Made by a program: the position numbers and the translations under genes
Origin: Trametopsis cervina
Lineage: Eukaryota > Basidiomycota > Agaricomycetes > Polyporales > Irpicaceae
Length of the DNA stretch: 64,000 nucleotides
NCBI GenBank assembly: GCA_022385755.1
Contig: MU278372.1
Coordinates: 372,001-436,000 of the forward strand
Direction of reading: 5' to 3'
Part shown: positions 11,048-22,063 of the stretch, in pieces
Layout of the letters: each line of letters begins with the position of its first letter
Numbering within the stretch: position 1 is the first letter of the stretch
The notes under the pieces: generated by a model
What the model was told of the DNA's origin: nothing
Database searches by the model: none
Seen by the model: the letters and a program-made list of their open reading frames with translations, nothing else

Positions 11048-12477
11048 TTATTGTACCACACATTTATTTAGGCACGACGCGGATACGCTGAAAGACTCAG
11101 AAACCTCTCGCCCGCTTTCTCCGCCCGGACTTGAAATCGCAGAAAGTCCAATCGGTTTATGTCTTATCATTTGTGGTACCCAGTTGTCATTATAGTCGTG
11201 CATGCAAAGGCGGCCTCCCCGCGGAGGTCGGAACTGATCGAACACCAAGCGATAACTGCTCGCTGCGCCTGTCCTGGGCAACAGCAAATTTACCGCGAAA
11301 GCCCAGTCCTCGGTCATCGGGAAGGGAGAATCCCAGACGTCGATAACCACTTCCTTTAGGGCATGTAGCAGGGTGAGGGCAGCCCGTAAACCTTTGAGCC
11401 CGTACTCATTACCGGTTTGCGTGTCATACCGGATGACCTCGTGTAAGTTGATGAACCTCACACTCGTGACCGTGCGTTGCGAAAGCGACGAGACGAGGTC
11501 CCAAACGAACCGCCACAACGCTGCATAATTACCCCTGACGACATCTGGGAATTGAAAGGTCGCATGAGTGAGGCTGCGGCAGGATGAGAGCTTCAGACCA
11601 TCCCCCACAGGTACAATATCTGTCATGTTATCAGAGCGGTGGCCTTTATGATGTATGCACATGTGAACTCAACAGACTGACCGTCAGGAAGGTTCCAGAA
11701 GTGCATGTGGAGCGAGTGCATATTCGCACCGCTTGTGCTGAGCAGCCGACCGACGTGCTCTGCTTCAAGGTGGTAGATGCGCAACCGCGCGTCGAGCAGG
11801 GTATGGTCTTCAATGGTCCTCGTATAGTGCAGCAGGCGGAGCCATACATGAGCAGGGAGATCGCCAGTGATTTTGTGTACCCGTAGCGAGAGGGCGGGTG
11901 CTGCGTTCACAAGTGCAAGTGGACCAAAATGCGGGGAATGAGCACTCGACCGGTCCCAAAATATTAGTGTGTCGATGCGTGTGAAGACGCGGAGCGATTC
12001 GACCAGTTCATCAAGCGACCAACAAGAGCCGTGGATACACTTTATAATGAGCGTGTCGAGCTCGAATGTCGGATGGTCGGGAGGTAGCCGAGGCGAGGCG
12101 TATTCGGTGTGCGTGTCATAAAGTTCCAAATGTTTCAGCTCGGAGAACGTCTCGAGGACAGTTATGAACACGCCCGAGCTCATCTCCTCGCCGTCAAGTG
12201 TAAGTCTGCGTATGCAGCAGGCGAAGTCTCTGCTTCTGTAAAGCTGGCCGAGTGCGAGGAGCTCGGTCAGCCGACAGGAGGGGACGGAGACGCAGGAAAA
12301 GAGGAGCGGGATGCACGCGGCACGCCATTTCCTACATGTGAGGGAATAGTGAATCAGGCTGACGTGGGTGAACTCGTCGTCGGCGGCCAGGAAGGAGATG
12401 ATGTATTCGACGAGCTCGAGAGGGAGGTCTATATAGCGTTCATGCAATGGAGCCTGAGGGACTGTAGCTGGGACCAT
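11048..12477 (-). CDS. F-box-like protein A2 with extended C-terminus
   Basis: 455 aa; exons 12477-11682 and 11619-11048, intron at the same site and phase as A1 and A3 (G joined to AT gives Asp). F-box-like region LPLELVEYIISFL followed by YSLTCRKWRAACIPLLF. It shares the family blocks (HPTFELDTLII, LRVHKITGDLPAHVWLRLL, LLSTSGANMHS). The shared C-terminal block ends at SYRLVFDQF. A1 and A3 stop shortly after that point, but A2 reads on for about 55 more residues that match nothing in the window, probably because an ancestral stop was lost. Function is inferred only from the F-box family. Confidence 0.83.
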
Positions 12478-12839
12478 TGTGGACTCCGGGGTCGTGGCTG
12501 TTACAGTTCAAGTGACCACTGATAGAATCCAATCGAGGGCGTCGTCTTTATTATTGTAACGCTCAGACCGAGTCCCACGGTTGCTGTGCCTGTTGACTCG
12601 TACATGGGCAGATGTTCATTATTGTGTACTATACGACGAACAGTCAGGATAGTCCTGCAACAACTTTATTCGGATGGCTCGACCGGGGTTCGCGTGTGAA
12701 GAGTGGTGAGCTAGGGCTCCCGTCCTGATAATAAAGAGAGAAGGAACGCAAAAACGCTGTTAGAGACTCAAAGCAAAGTGGCTCCCTGCTCGCGCCAGAG
12801 GTTTGAGTATCATTGCGCAGGACGTTGTCAATATCCTCT
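12478..12839. other. Intergenic between F-box A2 and A3
   Basis: Holds the A2 promoter and the A3 3' flank, including 12788-12830 which repeats 9178-9220. No gene. Confidence 0.6.
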
Positions 12840-14058
12840 CTAATATCGCGGATCTTCAAACGCTAAACGATAACCAGTCTCCGTGGGCAACATCAATCTA
12901 CCCACAAACGACTTGTACGCCTCGACGCTTCGGCGAAGCGTAACACTTGTGCTGGCGATAGTCACCTCCTTTAAGGAATGCAGCGGAACAAGAGCAGCCT
13001 GTAAGCCTTTGAGCCCGCTTTCGTCACCGGTTCGCACGTCGGGCACGATGAGTCTCTCTAGCTCAACGAATCTCAGGCTCGTAAATGAGTCTGGAGGAAG
13101 CGAGGAGACGAGGTTCCAGACGAATTGCCAGGATGTCTGATAGTTGCCCGTCATGGCACTGAAGTCAAAGATCGCATGGGTAAGGTGGCGGCAGGATGAG
13201 ATCTTCAGGATGTCCCCAGGACGTGCATCTATCGTGTGCTCAGAGATGCGACCGTTACCATTGACGGATCCATGCAGACTCACCGTAGAGTGCGTCCCCG
13301 AAGTAGACGTGAAGCGAGCGCACGTTCGCCCCACCCGCACTGAGTAGCTGTCCGACTTGCTCTGCCCCGCCCGACTCGACGTGGACCTGTACGCTTTGTA
13401 GTGTCTGGTCTACATTGGTCTTCGTGTTGCGCAATAGGCGGAGCCATAGGTGGACGGAGGCGGCACCAGCGATGTTGTGCACCTGCAGCGGGACTGAAAA
13501 CGTTCGCACCGCGGAAGCAGAAAAGCGCCATGCACCCTCCAGAGTTAGCGTGTTGATGCGCGTGAAGGCACGAAACAAGTCGGGCAGGATATCATGCCGG
13601 TAGTAACGGTCGTTGAAACCCTTTACGATGGTAAGTGCGTCAAGCTCGAATGTTGGGTGGCCGGCAGGTACCTCCCATGACGGACCGAGTTCAAAAATTG
13701 GGAAAGAAAGTTGTAAATGTCTCAGCTTGGGAAACGTCTTGAGGATAGTCATGAAAAGCTTCGCCGTCATGATCCCCTCAGATACTACAAGCTTGCGTAC
13801 GGAGCAGACAAAGTCTCTGCTCCTGTGAGCCTGGCCGAGCGCGAGGAGGTCGATCAAACGACGAGAGTAGCCTTTGGACAGAGAGGAGAAGAGAAATGGC
13901 ATGCATGCGGCACGCCATTTCCTGCATGTAAGAGAACAGGCGAGGTGTGTCTTCTTGATGTCGATGTTGACAAAGGAGAGGAAGTGCTCGATGACCTCGA
14001 GCGGGATGTCTATCTGACGTTTGTGCACAGGAGCCTGAGGGACTAGAGCTGTGAGCAT
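12840..14058 (-). CDS. F-box-like protein A3
   Basis: 387 aa; exons 14058-13284 and 13228-12840 with the family's phase-1 intron (G joined to AT, ALYDARPGDILKIS). F-box-like region IPLEVIEHFLSF, then LACSLTCRKWRAACMPFLF. Further blocks: HPTFELDALTI, LQVHNIAGAASVHLWLRLL, LLSAGGANVRS, LTHAIFDF, VWNLVSSLPPDS. It is closer to A1 than to A2, and both the coding and 3' flanking sequences support a recent A1/A3 duplication. I chose the start at 14058 because it aligns with the A1 and A2 starts (MLTALVPQAP against MVPATVPQAP); an in-frame ATG at 14082 would add eight residues. Confidence 0.85.
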
Positions 14059-14317
14059 TGTGGTCTGCGGCGCCGAGGTCATGGTGGTTAGAATCAAAGC
14101 GTCAACTGGACGAACGCAACCTACCACGTTGTCTTTAATACTCAGACCGAGCCGCCCCTTCGCACAGTTGCGGCGACCCTGGGGCTCGAGCCCGTGACTC
14201 GCGCGGATCCATACGTTTATTATTGTCTTAGCACCACACGTGGAGATAACAGGCAAGAAACAACGAAAGCAATTTGAATACATAACAGAAAAACGATATC
14301 AGAAACGCAGCCGCCCT

Positions 14318-16188
14318 CTACTTCTTCGACTTTTTGCTGCTGCCAGCCTTCGCGCCTTTGTCGTCGGCCTGTCGACTGGATCAGCACTCATACAACAGAA
14401 GGCAGCAGATATGGCCATGTTACTGACCTTGCGCTTCGTGCCCTTCGGCTCGCTCTTCCCCTTCCCCTTCTTTGCGTCGTCTTTCTTCGGGGAGGTCTTG
14501 GGCTTGGCAGAGGCCGTGAAGAACCCGTCCAGCCGGCCTTGCTGTTTCGCGTTGAGGAATTTGGTGAGCTTCTCAGCTCCTTTGCGCACGCGTTCCTCGC
14601 TGTGGGTGGAGGGATGGCGATGAGCACGGAAAATATGGACGATAACAAGCGATGAGACTCACTTGAACCCTTTCTCCCTCACAAGGAAGTCCACGAGACC
14701 CTCGATGTCGGGGTTCTTCCACTCGACCTGTAGGGGCGCACCAAACACGTTAGCATCGCCACAGGATGTATTTCGGCATTTAGAATGTCGAGAGCACGAC
14801 CGCGTACCTCGATCTCATCCGCCGGCTTCACGTCAGGCTTCTCAAACACTCGCTTCGCATCCTCCCATGGCCACTCCTCTGGCACAATGACCCCGCCCCT
14901 TTTCTTCTTCTTGGGCTTCTTCTTTTCCTTCTCTTTCTCTTCTGCCTCACTATCGTCCTGGTCTGCCTCCTTCTCTTCTGGCTCGGGTTCCTCTACCTCA
15001 GTTTCAGCAGCCTCCCCTTTTGCCGCCGACTTCTCTCTCAGGTGCTTGATCACTCCGTCCAGCCCGCCGTACTCCCGTATGAGTTTGAGTGCGGACTTAG
15101 GTCCTACGCCCTTAATAGGTTCGAGGTAGTCACATCCGAGAAGGATGCACAGATCAATGAACTAACAACAGAGCGTCATTCGCATGATCACGCTCGTCGT
15201 CAGAAAACACACACCTGCGACATGGTCATGTCCAGCCCTTCGAGGGCCTTTGAGAGGTTAATCTCGCTGATAGGCGTCTTGCGCGCCTCAGAGAATGTAA
15301 GATGGCGGTAGAGTATGGGCGAGTTGAACGTGAGCGTGTCCATGTCCTCTGACCCCGCTGCGTAGACCTTCAACTGTGTAAATTGAGGTGTCTATCGGGT
15401 TGCATACGATGAGCGCACCTTTCCTCCCCGTGCCAGTTCTGCGCATTGTGCCTCTGCTTCTGACGGTGCCTGCGCACATCCGTGAGTATGAGAAATAAAA
15501 GAGCAGAAAGTTAAGACATACGACTACGAATGGAATGCCCATCAACCCAAGTAACCTGCGGCACTCCTCATTATGTTCCCTTGTCACCTTCACCGTCCGT
15601 CTTGAAAACCGATCCATGTCTTCCACCGTTCCAGTCTCCTTCGCCTCTTCGCCCTCCTCTTTCGCTTCTTCCCTCTTCTCAAAACGTTTTGATAGCTAAT
15701 ATTTGTGATCAACAAGATGTAAGGAGATGAGTGCATGAAAGAACACGCACCACACCAGCCTTCATCTCAGGAGGCTTCCCGTCGAACACGTACATCGGTT
15801 TGATGCCATTCTCCACCATACGTATTGTACGGTAGAAGAACCCCATGAGATGGCTTTACAGCAAAACCACACGGTCTCAAGATCGATGATAGTACGTAAG
15901 AAAATGCTACGGAAGGTGCGTACCTGGTAGTCTCCCCAGCATCGTTCGTCAACAGCTCACCATCTTTCTGCCGTACCGCGATCAAGAACTGATAGATAGA
16001 CATGGACGCGTCGATAGCGACTTTGCGCCCAAAGAGTGTTTTGATGTCATGTTCCTGCAAAGAGCGGGCGAGTAGTGTACATGGTACGTGAGACTCGATG
16101 GGGCTAACAAGCAGCATATGAAGAGGCGTACCTGGATAGCCCTCGGTGCATGCTCCGCGAGCAGAGCCGTGAGACCCTTGATACCCAT
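14318..16188 (-). CDS. FEN1: Flap endonuclease 1 (FEN1/Rad27)
   Basis: Structure-specific nuclease that removes 5' flaps during Okazaki fragment maturation and base-excision repair. 436 aa in ten exons: 16188-16132, 16054-15924, 15853-15751, 15695-15522, 15469-15419, 15367-15215, 15161-14808, 14727-14663, 14599-14428, 14368-14318. Starts [16 protein letters not shown] domain with [27 protein letters not shown] and [10 protein letters not shown] domain with [12 protein letters not shown] and [12 protein letters not shown]; then [16 protein letters not shown]. The C-terminus has a PCNA-binding box, QGRLDGFF. Compared with the usual length near 380 aa, it has a roughly 45-residue highly charged insert (about residues 268-312: acidic, then a Lys-rich run) between the helix-hairpin-helix region and the conserved [12 protein letters not shown]. 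Confidence 0.95.
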
Positions 16189-16555
16189 AGCACTATCAGC
16201 TACTGTCAATCAATGAGGCCGTTGTAGCGAGATGGAGCAGTATAGTGGCTGTAGTAATGCAAGCGCGGTTTCGCGAGCGCGTTCGAAGTTACAACGCGCC
16301 GTGACTGCACGCGACGTCACGCGCGGATCCGGTCCGCGCACACCGTACAGTATCTAATACCGTAAATTAACGTATTCTTTACATGGTAAATTCATCTCCG
16401 CTTGTCGTTAGATTTGTCTCGCGTTTACAAGAGAAAACCTGGGACGTGTCAGAGCAAGCTGAACCGAACACAACCTACTATATAACTGTTGCATGCCCAA
16501 GGACCCATCTGCTCACCTTCGCATCCGTCGTCCACGCTCGTAGCTCAGCCGTGAA
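16189..16555. other. Divergent intergenic (FEN1 / intronless F-box gene)
   Basis: A 367-bp shared upstream region for two divergently transcribed genes. No defined promoter element is certain; a TATA-like tatataactg occurs near 16480. Confidence 0.5.
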
Positions 16556-17917
16556 ATGCAGGACCCCTCAGGCGAACCATCCGAAGCTGCGCAGCCATCC
16601 CCGCTATGGAACGTACTCCCTTTTGACATCCTCTACATCATCTTCGACTCTGTCGCCCAATTCTTTTCCTTTCCAGCCATTAAGTACAGTAGATGGACGG
16701 CACGCAACGGGTACACAACAAACGAAGCTGATCTCAAGGAGTGCTTCCTCACGTTCAGCCTCGTCTGCCGACACTGGCATACCGCCGCTCAGCCGTACCT
16801 CTCCAAGGTACTCTCCCTACAGTTTGAAGCAAGCCCTACAGCAGATCCTGGTACAAATCACAAGGGGCTCCTCGACATCCTGCAGTGGCTTGACACGCAG
16901 CCCCTCCTCCCCGCTGCCGTTCGCCAACTCCGGCTGACAATGGTACAGAACCCCCGCAAACCAGGATCAAGCGGGTGCGATCCGAGCCTCTTACACACTC
17001 TCCTCCGCCGCTTTCACCATGTACGCACGGTCGAGTTGTATGACCCAATATTTGACAATGTGCAACTCGCAGCGCACGCGTCCGCACTAGCAGTGGCGTG
17101 CGCAGAGGAGGAGGAGGCGGCAGCGCCGATCGACCTCGACACGCTCATGCTCACCTACGGCCCCCGGGGTCAAACCGCTCTGCTCTGTTTCGCCTGGTTC
17201 GGCAGTGTCTCTAAGCTTGTTATATGCAGCAACGCGCACTCGCGGCGGAACGTCCCCGTTCCCGTTGACGGCGCATTGGATTGCCTACCCGCGCGGCTCG
17301 CTGCCCGCGCTCTCGTGCTCGAAAGTGCCGTAAGTGCGGGGGTGAGAGAGTGCCTGCATCGCTCCCCGACGTTCGGGCACGAAGGCACGCTGCGCGCTCT
17401 TCACGTCAGGCTCTCGTCGCTCTCAGAGGCCACCCTCGGCACGTACTTGCGTCCCGCCCCGCGCGGGCTCGAGGAGCTCCACCTCGACCTCACACCGTGG
17501 CGCTTGAGTTCTGCTGAGGTCACCGTCGCCTTCGGTGAGTTGCCGCGCCTGCGTGAGCTGAAGGTGCTATTCTGGATGAAGGACCCCTCGGGCATAGCAG
17601 GCTGGGACGTCGTGCACGCCATCCTCGACACTCTACTTCTACGTCCACAATGTCACAATGTGGACGACAGGGAGCACGGGTTACCGCCGCTACGGCGTGT
17701 GACACTGGTGCTGCACGGCGGCCTGAGCGACGTCGAGCACGGGCAACACTTCGCGCGCGTTAGTGCGGTGCTTGCAGGTGTGCCAACGCTCGAGCGTTGC
17801 ACGCTCGACTGCCAAACGGTCTTTGATGACTTGGGCACAGTCGACCGGCGCAAAGCGTGGTTCAGGAAGCATATGTCGGAGCTGCATGCGAGGGGGGCGT
17901 TGCGGTTCGGCACGTGA
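16556..17917 (+). CDS. Intronless F-box-like protein
   Basis: 453 aa in a single exon, unlike nearly every other gene here. An F-box-like stretch lies at about residues 18-75: NVLPFDILYIIFDSVAQFF, then LTFSLVCRHWHTAAQPYLS. The remainder is leucine-rich without a repeat I can name, with short acidic runs (CAEEEEAAAP). This is the typical layout of Agaricomycete F-box-like proteins. It does not share the blocks or intron of the A and B families, so it is a separate lineage. A decayed fragment resembling its codons 45-70 lies downstream at 18103-18160. The start is the first ATG before the F-box. Confidence 0.8.
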   Translation: MQDPSGEPSEAAQPSPLWNVLPFDILYIIFDSVAQFFSFPAIKYSRWTARNGYTTNEADLKECFLTFSLVCRHWHTAAQPYLSKVLSLQFEASPTADPGTNHKGLLDILQWLDTQPLLPAAVRQLRLTMVQNPRKPGSSGCDPSLLHTLLRRFHHVRTVELYDPIFDNVQLAAHASALAVACAEEEEAAAPIDLDTLMLTYGPRGQTALLCFAWFGSVSKLVICSNAHSRRNVPVPVDGALDCLPARLAARALVLESAVSAGVRECLHRSPTFGHEGTLRALHVRLSSLSEATLGTYLRPAPRGLEELHLDLTPWRLSSAEVTVAFGELPRLRELKVLFWMKDPSGIAGWDVVHAILDTLLLRPQCHNVDDREHGLPPLRRVTLVLHGGLSDVEHGQHFARVSAVLAGVPTLERCTLDCQTVFDDLGTVDRRKAWFRKHMSELHARGALRFGT

Positions 17918-18102
17918 GTATTGAGGGGCGTAAACGGGCATGCTTGTGAAGAGCAAGCAATTTCGTTTTTATTTTTTGGAGTGATTCATGTAACACACTG
18001 TTTATAGTGGTGCTGATTTGTACACTGTGTCAAGTCCTGGTACAACCACATAGTTCAGTCCTCTCCAGTCCAGAAATACGACAAAAACCGTGCTCATGAT
18101 AA

Positions 18103-18160
18103 GTAGATGGAAAGCGAAGTGGCTCTCAAGGAATGCTTACTCGCGTTCAGCCCCGTCGGT
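18103..18160 (+). pseudogene. Relic fragment of the intronless F-box gene
   Basis: The 44 bases from 18115 match 16723-16766 of the F-box gene at about 36 positions, and the preceding agtagatgg is also shared. No open frame extends beyond it. It reads as a remnant of an old tandem duplication. Confidence 0.6.
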
Positions 18161-18378
18161 AAGAGGATACCTATTCTAAAACATAGCAAATAATAGTTAT
18201 TTCCACCGTTCCGGAACAGCCGGTCCGCCGCAGTGTAAGAAATGTCGTATTTATCTGCCATGCCTCAGGTGGTCATCTGCGCAACGCTATGGCTTTCTCG
18301 CGAAGTCAAAGTGAGCTGGCTCGTAAGCCGGTCGCGTAAGACGTCCTACTTACGAATAGAAACATAAAGTTGTGTAGC

Positions 18379-18406
18379 TACAGAACCCGCTATAGCGGGT
18401 TCTGTA
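18379..18406. repeat. Perfect 28-bp palindrome
   Basis: The sequence from 18379 to 18392 is the exact reverse complement of 18393-18406, with no spacer. It lies in noncoding DNA. Its role is unknown. Confidence 0.85.
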
Positions 18407-18952
18407 AGCAGATACACACCGAAGAGGCGGTCACGCACCGTCACATCAAGTCACCTGTGTACACCGAGGCTTCGATGTTTACAGGTTGTCTTACAAGACC
18501 AGCTTACTTGAACGTCCCTGTAGCCTATGTTTACGACGCATAGGCTCACCATCCCGCTGCATTCCTGCTTCATCCCGTAATTACGCAACTCAGCCACGAC
18601 AAACCCCATTATTTGACACATGGGGCGCTCGGTAAGCTTTTTCTGGGCGCGAACGACTGGCACTAGGACTGTCCGGCATGCATATGATAGGCCTCTGGTA
18701 AGCTCACGTCTAGCATGCTTCATTATAAATGGTCCTCATCAGCAGCATATCGCTGACACCTGGCTCTTACGCATAGTCTACCGGCATCGATTTGATGAGT
18801 AGCCAAGCAGAACCCACCCTGGCATCCGTTCCACCCGGGCTGTGCTCCTAGTGAATGAGCGCAATAGCATATATACAACAGATGCTTCTATGCATCCTCC
18901 TGCAATCCCGCTACCAATCCGCACGTTCACAACTCGTAGCCCCAAGTCAGTC

Positions 18953-19841
18953 ATGTCCGATCTCCCTCTCAAAGGCAAAGTTGCGCTCGTTACAGGGTCC
19001 TCACGTTCGATCGGAGCAGCCATTGCCAAGCGGCTTGCGGCTGACGGCGCGTATGTGGTCGTGAACTACAACACGAATGCTGCAGCGGCGGACGCGGTCG
19101 TTCAGGAGATCCGCTCTTCCACGCCAGGAAAAGCAGTCGCCGTCCAGGCCGACATGTCTTCGGTGGCCGACGCGGAGTATCTCATAGAGGAGACATTGAA
19201 CCACTTTGGCAGGATTGACATACTAGTTCTCAATGCTGCGAAGGGGGAGACCGGGCTGCTCAATGAAATTGACGAAAAGCTATACGAGGACCATTTCAAC
19301 GCAAACGTGAAGACGCCGTTATTCATGGTGCAGAATGCGAGCAGGCACATGAAACCTGGTAGGCTCTGCTTCGGTCTTCTCCCTGCTTTGCATCCGTACT
19401 GACTCGGGCTGCGCACCTAGGTGGCCGCGTATTCTTTTTCGGATCGTCATCAACGAAATTCAGTGGTGTTCCGCCTAATTACCTACTCTATACGGCAACA
19501 AAAGGCGCTGTGGAACAGATGACACGGGTGCTAGCGAAAGATCTCGGCACGCGGGGAATCACCGTTAACTGCATTGCACCAGGGCCCACCAATACAGAGA
19601 TGTTCTCCACCGGAAAGTCTGAGGAACTGGTCCAGTACGTCACCAATTTACACCCTGCGAAAAGAATAGCAGAGGCGGAGGAGGTTGCACCAATCGTCGC
19701 TATGATTTCGCGGGCAGAGGCGGGTTGGATCAACGGACAGACGATATTTGTTAACGGGGTGAGTCCGAGCCGTGTTTCAGATGTATATGACGTCGCTCAG
19801 TATAACTTGCCATGATGCGCACACAGGGATATGCGGTATAA
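18953..19841 (+). CDS. Short-chain dehydrogenase/reductase (SDR2)
   Basis: 252-aa classical SDR, probably an NADP(H)-dependent reductase of the FabG/naphthol-reductase type. Exons 18953-19358, 19421-19758, 19827-19841. Cofactor site VTGSSRSIGAAIA, then ILVLNAA, catalytic Ser in FGSSSTKFSG, and Tyr/Lys in LLYTATKG, followed by ITVNCIAPGPTNTEMF. Both intron sites, the exon lengths (406, 338 and 15 nt) and the GYAV end equal those of SDR3; SDR1 shares the intron sites. A TATA-like box lies about 77 bp upstream. No in-frame ATG lies upstream; the upstream frame opens only at GTG. The substrate cannot be told, and no biosynthetic partner gene is adjacent. Confidence 0.92.
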
Positions 19842-20854
19842 TAGGTGCAGTGCACAAAAGAAAGTGTAAGGATCGATACACAAGATGCATCACCATGTTG
19901 GAGCTAGCGTGATCTATCACCAGAGATTCTTAGATCTTGTTTGAGACCATCGTTGGATGTAGGTCCACCCGCCGTATCCGAGTGTTGGACGAGCTCTTAC
20001 CTTTTTGGGTGCCGGTCGGGAGCGTGACTATAAGTGTCACTGTGTGACCTTACGCGACGTATCCCAGAGGGAAGACGGCGGCGTACAGCACCCCGTATCT
20101 GCTGCCCCGCCCCCTCAGCCCGGCGACGGAGCCTTGTGGATCATACATTTCCGGAGCTGGATGATAGTGAGTCCTTCTGCGACATGCTAGGAGCTCATAC
20201 CCACTCACCAGTACCTGCCACCAAGAAAAACCAGTCAAAATGTTCAGCTCGGAAGACTGAGTGGATCCGAGCTTGCATTTCTTCCGTGCCACTTATTCGC
20301 AATCATTAAGTTCCGACGTTGTCGGTAACTCGTACTGGGGCGTCCGTGCTGACCACCGTGAATATCGCTCATTACGCGGTCGCAGGGAAGGAAAGGAGCT
20401 GGGAAACACCATAGCCCCTCAGTGGGAATGAAACACTCGCCACATGTGGTCGCTGTGGCTTCCCTTTCCCACCTCGTGAGAGCATGGCCTAAGTGCTGGT
20501 ATGCGCGGAAATACGTTAGAGTATGCTCCATGCACCGATTACGCAAGAGGCACGGCAGCCAGTATAGTACGGCTGCTGTACGCGGCAGAGCCACGAAGGT
20601 GAAAGTTGTTGCGAGATCTCTGACTGATCTCTGCTCTCACTATCAAATGTCACGTGCTCTAGCTAGATGACCCACTTCTTTGTCCGCCATCTAGAATTGT
20701 CATCGCTCGGCAGAACATGACGTGTGTTGCAACGGCAACATTACCCAGGTATATATTCTCGTATAAATCGCCACCGTGAAGTCTCTCATTAACACTCATC
20801 CAGTCCCTACTTCACCACAACCCATATCCCGTTCAGACCACCTCGTACAGCAGT
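19842..20854. other. Intergenic between SDR2 and SDR3
   Basis: About 1 kb without a supported gene. A TATA-like tataaat at 20762-20768 lies 87 bp before the SDR3 start, preceded by gtatatattc. Confidence 0.5.
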
Positions 20855-21742
20855 ATGTCCACAAACGCTCTTGAAGGAAAGGTCGCCCTCGTCACTGGCT
20901 CGTCTCGCGCCATTGGAGCCGCCGTCGTCAAACGTCTAGCCGCCGACGGCGCATCAGTCGTCGTGAACTACAACAGCAGTGCCGACGCTGCAAATGCTCT
21001 CGTCGACGAGATACACGCAACCACTCCCGGCAAGGCCGTAGCGCTCAAGGGCAACATGTCCTCGCTGGACGACGCACGTAACATCATCGAGGAGACTGTT
21101 AAGCACTTCGGCAAGCTTGACATCCTGGTCCTGAATGCTGGCTTGATGAACAACATGGCACTCACCGACGTCAACGAACAAGCGTTCGATGACCATTTTA
21201 ACGTGAATGTTAAGATCCCGCTCTTCATGGTGCAGGCTGCAAGTAAACACATGCAAACTGGTGAGTTCTTCCTCCGACCCGCTCTTCATCGAAATAGCTG
21301 CAGTTATAATATGCTGATGGGTTTGCGCGTTGGAAGGCGGCCGCGTATTCTTCATTGGCTCCTCGGTCACCATCTTCAGCGGCATACCTCCCAACTACCT
21401 GCTCTATGCTGCCACGAAAGGCGCCATCGAGCAGATGACCCGTGTCTTGTCCAAGGACCTCGGCGCGCGCGGTATCAACGTGAACTGCATTGCGCCCGGT
21501 CCAACGAACACCGAGCTGTTCACGACTGGCAAGTCGGAACAGCTACTCCAATTCTTCTCTGGCTTGCACCCGGCGAAGCGGATCGCGGAGACGGACGAGA
21601 TTGCGCCTATGTTGGCGATGTTGTCGCGGGATGAGGCGAGCTGGATAAATGGACAGACGATATACGTCAATGGCGTGAGTGACAAGTTTCCACGTCGATC
21701 CACGTGTCATTGATAAGGTCGTTGCAGGGATACGCGGTTTAG
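20855..21742 (+). CDS. Short-chain dehydrogenase/reductase (SDR3)
   Basis: 252-aa classical SDR, tandem paralogue of SDR2. Exons 20855-21260, 21337-21674, 21728-21742. VTGSSRAIGAAVV cofactor motif, ILVLNAG, Ser in IGSSVTIFSG, Tyr/Lys in LLYAATKG, then INVNCIAPGPTNTELF. The tiny last exon codes GYAV, as in SDR2. All catalytic residues are present, in contrast with SDR1. Spacing and identical gene structure indicate a tandem duplication. Substrate unknown; the family includes polyketide and naphthol reductases as well as fatty-acid ketoacyl reductases. Confidence 0.92.
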
Positions 21743-22063
21743 AGAATTGTAAAGATGTCAAAATAGAGTAGTAGTGGTCTGTTAATGTTCCCGAATAGTT
21801 GTATGATCATCACCCCAAACCTGTATTGATCCATACCATCCATTTCAATTGCCTTAATGATACTTCTCCTCCACCGAAGATCCTATACCCCAGTTGCCTT
21901 ATGATACAGCAACAGAATCCAACAAACAATGACATAGCAAACAGAGCAACTAATGTAGGGTATAATACAGAAGCATGATCACAGTTCGAGGATAGCAGAG
22001 ACAACAAAGATGACGACAGCAAATAATAGCGACAACCATAGAACCTTATAATCCTACTCACTC
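21743..22063. other. Convergent intergenic (SDR3 / kinesin)
   Basis: 3' ends of two converging genes; AT-rich, no other feature seen. Confidence 0.5.

Larger units (their letters stand above)
17918..18952. other. Intergenic with relic, palindrome and SDR2 promoter
   Basis: About 1 kb without an intact gene. It contains the F-box relic, the 28-bp palindrome at 18379-18406 and, near the right end, a TATA-like box (catatatac, 18868-18876) 77 bp before the SDR2 start. Confidence 0.6.

Noticed and set aside
18842..18952. N-terminal extension of SDR2
   Set aside because: It begins at GTG and overlaps the TATA-like box.
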